Shown here one piece after another: positions 1-4,731 of a stretch of DNA of 6,128 nt. Origin of the DNA: Pseudorhodobacter antarcticus (lineage in GTDB: Bacteria > Pseudomonadota > Alphaproteobacteria > Rhodobacterales > Rhodobacteraceae). The stretch's first letter is position 1. Every line of letters starts with the position of its first letter. The notes under the pieces were generated by a model. It worked only from the letters and a program-made list of their open reading frames with translations, did no database searches and was not told where the DNA came from. Made by a program: the position numbers and the translations under genes. The DNA lies in the NCBI GenBank assembly GCA_945897655.1, contig CAMDHB010000221.1, positions 1 through 6,128 on the forward strand. Direction: 5' to 3'.

Positions 1-1
1 C

Positions 2-36
2 GCCGTCCTGCGGGCCTCGTTGCCCCGCAGGACGGC
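2..36. terminator. Strong stem-loop, probable end of an upstream gene
   Basis: A perfect 13-bp inverted repeat: GCCGTCCTGCGGG at 2-14 pairs with its complement at 24-36 around a 9-nt loop. The stem is very GC-rich. On the + strand it is followed by C residues rather than a T tract, so it is not a textbook intrinsic terminator in that direction. For a leftward transcript the T tract would fall outside the window and cannot be seen. A transcript end or mRNA-stabilising hairpin of a gene left of the window is the likeliest role, and this is inferred. Confidence 0.5.
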
Positions 37-126
37 CCCCCGGCGCAAGGCATGTCAGCGGTAACAACGCCCCTTCCGCCACCGCGAAAGACCCCGTATG
101 AGGGCCGAAAATGGGGGGGCGGACAG

Positions 127-1296
127 ATGACCATTCAGGCAGCAGCGCGCGGACGCTGGGCAGTGGCAGCGATGTTCTTTGTGAACGGGGTCATCATGGG
201 GGCGTGGGCGCCGCAAATCCCCCTCCTCCTGCCCCGCCATCAGATCACCGAAGCCACCCTTGGCCTGATGATCCTGCTTATCGGCATCGGGGCCGTGGGC
301 GCGATGCTGTTTGCCGGTAAACTGATCGCCGCTTACGGCTCGCGCCGCATGGCGATCCTCTTCGCCGCTCTGGCGGTGCCCGTGCTGCCCCTCGTGGTTC
401 TGGCACAGGATCTGGTGTCCTTAGGTGCCTTCATGGTCATATTCGGGGCCACCTTGGGCTGCATGGACGTCTCGATGAACGCCAATGCGGTCGAGGTGGA
501 ACGCCGCCTTGGCCGCGCCATCATGTCCGCCTCGCATGGATTCTGGAGCGTGGGCGGCTTTGTCGGCGGTGCCATCGGCGGTCTTGCCATCGCCAGTTTC
601 GGGGCCGAGGCGCAGGCTATTGGCGTGGCGCTTCTGGCGCTTTGCGTTCTGTTGACCGCCGCGCCTTTTTTGATTGCCGAACCGCCCATTCCGGCCCCAG
701 TCAAGGGCACCACGGCACCTGCAACCCTGCTGCCCCGCGTGCCTGCCCTCTACATCCTTGGCACCCTCGCCCTCTTCACGATGATCGCCGAAGGCGGGGT
801 GCTGGACTGGGCCGCCCTTTACCTGTCGCGCACTATGGACAGCAGCCTTGCCCGCTCCGGCCTCGCTTTCGGGTTCTTTTCGGGCACGATGGCCATCATG
901 CGGTTTGTGGGTGACCGGGTGCGCGACCGGTTCGGGGCCGTCCTGACCCTGCGAGTCTCAGGCGTGATCGCGGCGGCGGGCATCGGTGTGGCCGCCCTCG
1001 CCCCCACTGACACCGTCGCCATCGCAGGCTTTGCCCTGTCTGGCCTTGGCGTCGCCAATATGGTGCCGATCCTGTTTTCCGCCGCTGGCAATGTGTCGGG
1101 CCTCGCGCCCGGAACCGGCATCGCGACCGTTACCATGATGGGCTATTCCGGCATCCTTCTGGCCCCCAGCGGCATTGGCTATGCCGCCGAAACCATCGGC
1201 TACCGCCCGACCTATGCCATCATTGCCGTATTGTTGCTGATCGTCGCGTCCCAAGCGCACCGCGCCGCCGCAGCCGACCGGGTGAAGCGCACCTGA
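127..1296 (+). CDS. MFS transporter, MosC/YbjJ-like
   Basis: A 389-residue inner-membrane carrier of the major facilitator superfamily, which moves small solutes or drugs, usually driven by proton or sodium gradients. The substrate is unknown. Hydrophobic segments fill the chain in the usual two bundles of about six helices, starting near residue 11. The proline-rich stretch around 184-205 fits the cytoplasmic loop joining the halves. Short basic loops of the MFS A-motif kind follow helices 2 and 8 (GKLIAAYGSRR at 64-74, GDRVRDRFG at 262-270). The stretch MDVSMNANAVEVERRLGR (113-130) followed by HGFWSVGG resembles the MosC-like/YbjJ branch. The frame is open from an ATG at 52, but that start adds 25 Pro/Gly/Arg-rich residues and has a poorly spaced ribosome site. 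ATG 127 puts helix 1 at the usual distance and follows a G-rich stretch. Neither site is ideal, so the start is uncertain. A run of seven G (113-119) lies just before it. The gene stands alone and converges on ruvB. Confidence 0.88.
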   Translation: MTIQAAARGRWAVAAMFFVNGVIMGAWAPQIPLLLPRHQITEATLGLMILLIGIGAVGAMLFAGKLIAAYGSRRMAILFAALAVPVLPLVVLAQDLVSLGAFMVIFGATLGCMDVSMNANAVEVERRLGRAIMSASHGFWSVGGFVGGAIGGLAIASFGAEAQAIGVALLALCVLLTAAPFLIAEPPIPAPVKGTTAPATLLPRVPALYILGTLALFTMIAEGGVLDWAALYLSRTMDSSLARSGLAFGFFSGTMAIMRFVGDRVRDRFGAVLTLRVSGVIAAAGIGVAALAPTDTVAIAGFALSGLGVANMVPILFSAAGNVSGLAPGTGIATVTMMGYSGILLAPSGIGYAAETIGYRPTYAIIAVLLLIVASQAHRAAAADRVKRT

Positions 1297-1350
1297 AACC
1301 TTTCCACCTGGTTAATGAAAATCGGCAAGTCATTGGGATATAACACTATT

Positions 1351-1377
1351 CCAAAGTGTCCACATGTGGACACTTGG
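1351..1377. repeat. 22-bp perfect palindrome between convergent genes (terminator or operator)
   Basis: Half-site AAGTGTCCACA at 1354-1364 is followed directly by its exact reverse complement at 1365-1375, with no spacer. Allowing one bulged A at 1353, CC at 1351-1352 also pairs with GG at 1376-1377. It begins 57 nt after the transporter stop and ends 3 nt from the ruvB stop, so both transcripts would carry it at their 3' ends. As RNA it can fold into a stem of about 9 bp with a CAUG loop. No T tract follows on either strand. A bidirectional transcript-end hairpin is the simplest reading. A dimeric protein-binding site is the alternative suggested by the perfect, spacerless symmetry. Confidence 0.6.
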
Positions 1378-1380
1378 CCC

Positions 1381-2403
1381 TTACCCCTCAAACAATTCGC
1401 TCTGCCCCGGCGCTTTGGGCGGTTCCACCCCCAAATGCCGCCAGGCCCGCTGCCCCAACATCCGCCCCCTCGGGGTGCGCAGGATCAAGCCTTGCTGCAA
1501 CAGATAGGGCTCGATCACCTCCTCGATCGCATCCCGCGCCTCTGACAGCGCCGCCGCAATCGTCTCCACCCCCACCGGCCCGCCGCCATAATGTTCGGCC
1601 AGCAGGGTCATGTAGCGGCGATCATTGCTGTCCAGCCCCAGATGATCTACCCCCAGCCGGGTCAGGGCATTGTCGGCAATCGCCTTGGTCAGCCGCCCGT
1701 CTCCCTCAACCGTCACAAAATCCACCACCCGCCGCAACAACCGCCCCGCAATCCGCGGCGTCCCCCGCGCCCGCTTGGCAATCTCTCGCGTCCCCAGCGG
1801 GTCCGCCGTCACGCCCAACAGACGCGCGCCCCGGGTCACGATCAGGTCCAACTCATCTTCCGTATAAAACTCCAACCGCGTCGGAATCCCGAACCGGTCC
1901 CGCAAGGGCGTGGTCAGCAACCCCAACCGCGTCGTCGCCCCGACCAGAGTAAACGGCTGCAACTCAATCCGCACCGTCCGCGCCGCCGGCCCCTCACCAA
2001 TCACCAGATCCAGCGCGAAATCCTCAAGTGCGGGATACAAAACCTCCTCGACCACCGGGGACAGGCGGTGAATTTCGTCGATGAACAGAACATCGCGCGG
2101 CTCCAGATTGGTCAGGATCGCCGCCAGATCGCCCGGCTTGGCCAGAACGGGACCGGAGGTCATCCGAAACCCCACCCCCAATTCCCGCGCCATGATCTGC
2201 GCCAGCGTCGTCTTGCCCAACCCCGGCGGCCCGTGGAACAGTGTGTGATCCATCGCCTCGCCCCGCATCTTGGCGCTTTCGATGAAGATCGCCAGATTGG
2301 CCCGCGCCTCGGCCTGACCCGTGAATTCGGCCAAGGTCTGGGGCCGCAGGGCGCGGTCCATATCCTCGGGCTGGCGGGTGGGGGCGACGGTGCGGTCCTG
2401 CAT
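1381..2403 (-). CDS. ruvB: Holliday junction branch migration ATPase RuvB
   Basis: RuvB is the AAA+ motor of the RuvAB complex: two hexameric rings flank a RuvA-bound Holliday junction and pull DNA through by ATP hydrolysis. The protein has 340 residues, a normal length. Visible motifs: Walker A GPPGLGKT at 58-65, Walker B with LFIDE at 106-110 running into DEIHR, sensor 1 GATTR at 155-159, the PLRDRFG arginine-finger region at 166-172, and the sensor 2 segment RGTPRIAGRLLRR at 213-225. The C-terminal winged-helix DNA-binding domain includes EPYLLQQG and TPRGR near 298-314. The tail after WRHLGVEPP ends in QSELFEG, longer than the E. coli tail. The ATG lies 3 nt after the ruvA stop, and an AAGG ribosome site falls inside the end of ruvA, so coupled translation is likely. 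It is the last gene of ruvCAB. The downstream genes ybgC-tolQRAB, common after ruvB in many alphaproteobacteria, are absent. Confidence 0.98.
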   Translation of the reverse strand: MQDRTVAPTRQPEDMDRALRPQTLAEFTGQAEARANLAIFIESAKMRGEAMDHTLFHGPPGLGKTTLAQIMARELGVGFRMTSGPVLAKPGDLAAILTNLEPRDVLFIDEIHRLSPVVEEVLYPALEDFALDLVIGEGPAARTVRIELQPFTLVGATTRLGLLTTPLRDRFGIPTRLEFYTEDELDLIVTRGARLLGVTADPLGTREIAKRARGTPRIAGRLLRRVVDFVTVEGDGRLTKAIADNALTRLGVDHLGLDSNDRRYMTLLAEHYGGGPVGVETIAAALSEARDAIEEVIEPYLLQQGLILRTPRGRMLGQRAWRHLGVEPPKAPGQSELFEG

Positions 2404-2406
2404 GGG

Positions 2407-3084
2407 TTACCTTGGCGCCAAAAGTTTCAACGCCGCACGGATCAGCGCCGCCGTGCCCGCCTCAGGCTCTTCGGCGCTGACGGTCGCCACAACCGAGGCG
2501 GCATCGCCCTGACCATATCCAAGGTTCAGCAGGGCCGACAGCGCATCCGCCGTGTGCCCCGCCCGCGCAGTCTGGGCTGAGGGGGCGGGCGCCGCACGAC
2601 GCGGCGTGAGCGCGGGTGCGGGTTCGATCACTACGTCATCCGCATCCGCCGTGGCAGACAGCGAGACGCCCATTGCCATCAAACCCGGCGCTTTCGCCTT
2701 CAACTCCAATATCACCCGCTGCGCCAGTTTGGGGCCAACCCCATTGGCCGACTGGATGGCGCGGGCATCGCCCAGGGCAATGGCGCGCGCCGTGCCCTCA
2801 GCCCCCAAAGCACCCAGAATGGACATCGACGCCTTGGCCCCCACGCCCTGCACGGTCATGAGAAGCTTATGCCATTCCTTGTCCAGCAGCGTGGGAAAGC
2901 CGAACAGTTGCAGCAGATCCTCCCGCACCAGAAGGTCGGTGTACAGCGCCACAGGCTCACCAATCGCGGGCATTTGCGACAGGGTGCGGTCGTTCACATG
3001 GACGATATAGCCTACACCGCGCACGTCGATCAGGACCTGATCCGCCCCGCGCCAATCCAGCCGCCCCGAGAGTTTCCCGATCAT
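2407..3084 (-). CDS. ruvA: Holliday junction-binding protein RuvA
   Basis: RuvA forms tetramers that hold the four-way junction flat and recruit RuvB. The protein has 225 residues, slightly longer than the E. coli form of about 203. Domain I (about 1-63) is the OB fold and starts MIGKLSGRLDW. It carries the acidic pin, Glu55-Asp56 within VREDLLQLFGF, at the same numbering as in E. coli. Domain II holds two helix-hairpin-helix motifs that grip the DNA backbone, around VQGVGAK (78-84) and ANGVGPK (113-119). Residues about 140-176 form an Ala/Pro-rich flexible linker, which accounts for most of the extra length. Domain III (about 178-225, ADALSALLNLGYGQ onward) is the RuvB-binding bundle. The start ATG overlaps the ruvC stop as ATGA, with GAAAGG about 7 nt upstream as ribosome site, so translation is coupled to ruvC. 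Confidence 0.98.
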   Translation of the reverse strand: MIGKLSGRLDWRGADQVLIDVRGVGYIVHVNDRTLSQMPAIGEPVALYTDLLVREDLLQLFGFPTLLDKEWHKLLMTVQGVGAKASMSILGALGAEGTARAIALGDARAIQSANGVGPKLAQRVILELKAKAPGLMAMGVSLSATADADDVVIEPAPALTPRRAAPAPSAQTARAGHTADALSALLNLGYGQGDAASVVATVSAEEPEAGTAALIRAALKLLAPR

Positions 3085-3599
3085 CCCGCCGCCTTTCGCA
3101 GCGCCGCCTGCAAGCGGCCCGCCGATTGCAAATGGTGCGCGTGGCAGATGGCAATGGCAAGGGCATCGGCGGCATCGGCCCCGGCAATCTGCACACCGGG
3201 CAGATGGATGCGGACCATATGGTCCACCTGCCCCTTGTCGGCGTGCCCCACGCCCACGACCGTCTTCTTCACCGCATTGGGGGCATATTCGCCCACCGTG
3301 ATGCCCGCCTGCGCCGGAACCAGCAGGGCAATGCCGCGGGCCTGACCCAGTTTCAACGTGGCGACGGCGTCCTTGTTGACAAAGGTATGCTCAACCGCAG
3401 CCTCATCCGGGGCATATTGGCGCAGAACGGCGGTCAACTGGTCATACAGCGATACCAGACGCAGGGCCAGATCGCCATCCAGATCACCTGGCGCGGAATG
3501 GCAAATGCCATTCGCCACATGGGTGATTCGCGAGGATTGCACGTCGATGACCCCCCAGCCCAGGTTGCGAAGCCCCGGATCGATCCCCAAAACGCGCAT
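3081..3599 (-). CDS. ruvC: Holliday junction resolvase RuvC
   Basis: RuvC is the dimeric metal-dependent endonuclease that nicks two opposing strands of a Holliday junction in the RuvABC resolvasome. The protein has 172 residues, against 173 in E. coli. It has the RNase H-like fold, and all four catalytic acids are recognisable: Asp7 in MRVLGIDPG, Glu70 in AAVEHTF, and Asp142 and Asp145 in DAADALAIAICHAHH. The conserved LKLGQARG stretch is at 82-89. The frame stays open upstream to an ATG at 3635, but that adds 12 residues not seen in the family, would start in the promoter region, and lacks a good ribosome site. The ATG at 3599 begins exactly at the conserved N-terminus and is preceded by an AGGGG-type site, so it is preferred. 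It is the first gene of ruvCAB, overlaps ruvA by 4 nt, and is divergent from the DUF1127 gene. A LexA-like box 33 to 47 nt upstream suggests SOS induction. Confidence 0.97.
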   Translation of the reverse strand: MRVLGIDPGLRNLGWGVIDVQSSRITHVANGICHSAPGDLDGDLALRLVSLYDQLTAVLRQYAPDEAAVEHTFVNKDAVATLKLGQARGIALLVPAQAGITVGEYAPNAVKKTVVGVGHADKGQVDHMVRIHLPGVQIAGADAADALAIAICHAHHLQSAGRLQAALRKAAG

Positions 3600-3627
3600 C
3601 CCTGCCCCTTTTTTGTCTTTCGTTCGA

Positions 3628-3655
3628 ATTAGCACGAAAAGAGAACATCCGCCAA
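3628..3655 (-). promoter_or_regulatory. Candidate promoter of ruvCAB
   Basis: Reading leftward, TTGGCG (3655-3650) and GCTAAT (3633-3628) resemble -35 and -10 elements, each matching four of six consensus bases, with a 16-bp spacer. A start would fall roughly 20-25 nt upstream of the ruvC ATG. The support is the pattern, the position directly before the operon, and its overlap with the LexA-like box. Matches of this quality are common by chance, so confidence is moderate. Confidence 0.4.
3632..3646 (-). promoter_or_regulatory. Candidate LexA (SOS) box upstream of ruvCAB
   Basis: On the minus strand the site reads GTTC-TCTTTTC-GTGC. The alphaproteobacterial LexA box, known from Rhodobacter and Rhizobium, is the direct repeat GTTC-N7-GTTC. 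This site has the exact first half, exact 7-nt spacing, and one mismatch in the second half (GTGC). It overlaps the spacer and -10 of the candidate ruv promoter, where a repressor would block polymerase. ruvAB is a classic SOS operon in E. coli, so the context fits. LexA binding here is inferred, not shown. Confidence 0.6.
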
Positions 3656-3869
3656 GCTGAATTACAGGCGGTGGGGCAGTCTGACCCGGTCATGATGCAC
3701 ATGCAGAAAACGGCACGACGCCCGCCGAAACCGACAGTTTCGACGCGAGGCGCGGACAGGTCAATGAAATAGGGCAATTTCAAGGCAAACAGCTATGCGG
3801 CTGGTGCAAAGCGGCGTTGTCTTGGCCTGCATTGCTTTGCATGTGCAGCACGACTAAATCCTGTCCAGC

Positions 3870-3890
3870 AAAGGGCGATAAGCGCCCTTT
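3870..3890. repeat. Hairpin in the probable 5' leader of the DUF1127 gene
   Basis: AAAGGGCG at 3870-3877 pairs perfectly with CGCCCTTT at 3883-3890 around loop ATAAG. It lies 29 nt before the preferred DUF1127 start and 14 nt before its ribosome site. On + it is followed by AAGTATGC, not a T run, so it is a weak terminator candidate. A leader stem affecting mRNA stability, the end of a small upstream RNA, or a protein-binding inverted repeat are all possible. Confidence 0.45.
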
Positions 3891-3904
3891 AAGTATGCAA
3901 GTTT

Positions 3905-3911
3905 GAAAGGA
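3905..3911 (+). promoter_or_regulatory. Ribosome binding site that decides the DUF1127 start
   Basis: GAAAGGA at 3905-3911 is a good Shine-Dalgarno sequence. It runs into the in-frame ATG at 3911, which is therefore too close to use, and lies 8 nt from the ATG at 3920. This favours 3920 as the true start. Confidence 0.7.
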
Positions 3912-3919
3912 TGACCGCC

Positions 3920-4123
3920 ATGGCGACTATTGAGACGTCCCGCACGGCGCCCCTCGGCGCCATCACTGTTTTCCGGTTGGTTCAATCGGTCGGCAATGTC
4001 GCAGCTTCGTTCCAGAACTGGAACTCGGGCCGCGCAACCCGAAAGGCCCTGTCCAAGCTCAGCAACCGCGAGTTGGACGATATCGGCCTGTGCCGTGGTG
4101 ACATCGACCTGATCGGCCGCTGA
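3920..4123 (+). CDS. DUF1127 (YjiS-like) small protein
   Basis: A 67-residue basic protein. Residues 38-62 (GRATRKALSKLSNRELDDIGLCRGDI, described here by its key parts) carry the DUF1127 hallmark: an Arg-rich helix, then LSxREL, then DIGLxRxDI. A Trp at 34 precedes it as in many members. The N-terminal half is an ordinary amphipathic stretch with no clear signal peptide or membrane helix. Proteins of this family are abundant in alphaproteobacteria. In Rhodobacter sphaeroides one (RSP_6037, CcaF1) is encoded with the CcsR small RNAs and is linked to RNA biology and stress. Whether this one binds RNA is unknown. It is monocistronic, divergent from ruvC, and followed by a hairpin. The family is certain, the function is not. 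Confidence 0.9.
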   Translation: MATIETSRTAPLGAITVFRLVQSVGNVAASFQNWNSGRATRKALSKLSNRELDDIGLCRGDIDLIGR

Positions 4124-4150
4124 TCACCCGGCCAGTGCAGGGGTCCTGAC

Positions 4151-4165
4151 CCGCTGGCACAGCGG
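4151..4165 (+). repeat. Short hairpin after the DUF1127 stop
   Basis: CCGCTG (4151-4156), a 3-nt loop, and CAGCGG (4160-4165) form a perfect 6-bp stem 27 nt after the DUF1127 stop codon. No T run follows directly. It may be a 3'-end stabilising stem, with the larger hairpin at 4184-4213 doing the termination. Confidence 0.35.
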
Positions 4166-4183
4166 TGATAGCATTAAATTGGT

Positions 4184-4215
4184 GGGGCCGTTGTCCGATG
4201 GGACAGCGGTCCTTT
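4184..4215 (+). terminator. Terminator-like hairpin for the DUF1127 gene
   Basis: GGGGCCGTTGTCC (4184-4196) pairs with GGACAGCGGTCCT (4201-4213) across a GATG tetraloop, 13 pairs including three G-U or U-G wobbles, followed by a short T run (4213-4215). It lies about 60 nt after the DUF1127 stop and before the opposing gene's terminator. The T tract is short, so efficiency is uncertain. Confidence 0.5.
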
Positions 4216-4238
4216 GCCATTCTGCCCAAGCACCAAGC

Positions 4239-4270
4239 AAAAGGCGGCCGCCCCAAGGGGAACAGCCGCC
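4239..4270 (-). terminator. Intrinsic terminator of the leftward membrane-protein gene
   Basis: Read on the minus strand, GGCGGC (4270-4265) pairs with GCCGCC (4248-4243). An inner CCCC-TT-GGGG stem lies within the loop, and TTTT (4242-4239) follows directly. It sits 26 nt past the stop of the 116-residue protein gene. A GC-rich stem plus T tract is the classic Rho-independent form. A second small palindrome, CTTGCA-C-TGCAAG at 4272-4284, lies between it and the stop codon. Confidence 0.65.
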
Positions 4271-4295
4271 GCTTGCACTGCAAGAAAAAGCCCAG

Positions 4296-4646
4296 CTATT
4301 TCAGCTTGCCCAATCCATAGGTGATCAGGTCAGCCACAAGAAGGGTGCCCGGCTCTGGCTGCATCAGCCAGCCCCCGATATGCCCGATCCCAGGGCTTGC
4401 GCGCAACTCGGTCACACGCTCGTTGTAGACATCCGCACCGACGGAACGGTAGATCGCACCCTTCAGCAGGAATACGCACAGCACCATGAACACCACGGGG
4501 CCTATCACCGACCGGCGCTGCGCCGCCGAACGGTGATAGAAGGAACGGCCCAATGTTCCCGTCGCCTCGAAGCCATAACCGTTTTGACGCGCCTCCTGGA
4601 TGCGCGCAACACGGCCCTTGAAGTCATTCAAATTTGGGTCGGTCAT
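4296..4646 (-). CDS. Uncharacterised one-helix membrane protein
   Basis: I do not recognise a named family. The 116-residue product has a charged N-terminal segment (about 1-45, including RVARIQEARQNG), one clear hydrophobic helix at about 46-66 (SVIGPVVFMVLCVFLLKGAIY) preceded by the basic AAQRR, then a C-terminal part of about 50 residues. The basic residues before the helix suggest the N-terminus is cytoplasmic and the C-terminus periplasmic. There is no signal-peptide cleavage site. The ATG at 4646 has a well-placed GGAG (4656-4653) 6 nt upstream. A terminator follows the gene, and codon choice looks like that of its neighbours, so it is very likely a real gene. It lies 85 nt downstream of prmA on the same strand and may be co-transcribed or have its own promoter (TAACAT at 4687-4682 is a weak -10 candidate). 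Confidence 0.8.
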   Translation of the reverse strand: MTDPNLNDFKGRVARIQEARQNGYGFEATGTLGRSFYHRSAAQRRSVIGPVVFMVLCVFLLKGAIYRSVGADVYNERVTELRASPGIGHIGGWLMQPEPGTLLVADLITYGLGKLK

Positions 4647-4731
4647 CCCGGTCTCCAGCGAATCCGACCCCCACCGAAGGCTATGTTAAGGTCTAAATAT
4701 GGCGAAAGTTGGGCGCTTTGGACAGTTTGCC

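Larger units (their letters stand above)
3656..3919. other. Divergent intergenic region with several inverted repeats
   Basis: No convincing gene lies between the ruv promoter and the DUF1127 gene. Visible structure: TGACC-C-GGTCA at 3682-3692; CGAAAC/GTTTCG with a 5-nt loop at 3726-3742; TGCAAAGC at 3805-3812 paired with GCTTTGCA at 3834-3841; and a hairpin at 3870-3890. The 10-mer TGCACATGCA at 3696-3705 recurs as its reverse complement at 3838-3847. A very weak rightward promoter, TTGCTT (3832-3837) and TAAATC (3855-3860) with 17 bp between, could serve DUF1127. The region is long for two promoters and could hold a long leader or a small RNA, but nothing here proves a transcript. Confidence 0.5.

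Noticed and set aside
37..126. Riboswitch in the transporter leader
   Set aside because: The leader is short and I could not match it to fluoride, guanidine, SAM or cobalamin consensus cores.
1591..2580. Rightward open frame of 329 codons antisense to ruvB and ruvA
   Set aside because: It covers strongly conserved ruv genes, its product is a low-complexity Pro/Arg/Gln/His mix, and no family is seen. Such long antisense frames are usual in GC-rich genes.
3600..3635. Longer RuvC start at 3635
   Set aside because: It adds 12 residues absent from the family, overlaps the candidate promoter, and lacks the ribosome site that ATG 3599 has.
3484..3783. Leftward frame of 99 codons overlapping the 5' part of ruvC
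   Set aside because: It begins with TTG, overlaps ruvC in another frame for over 100 nt, has no good ribosome site, and would run through the ruv promoter.
4155..4176. Possible sigma-54 promoter (TGGCAC followed by a GC)
   Set aside because: The GC element is not at the required 10-nt spacing from GG, so the -24/-12 pattern is not met.
4124..4183. CcsR-type small RNAs downstream of the DUF1127 gene, as in Rhodobacter sphaeroides
   Set aside because: I found no repeated hairpins with the CCUCCUCCC loop motif. Only one short stem is present.
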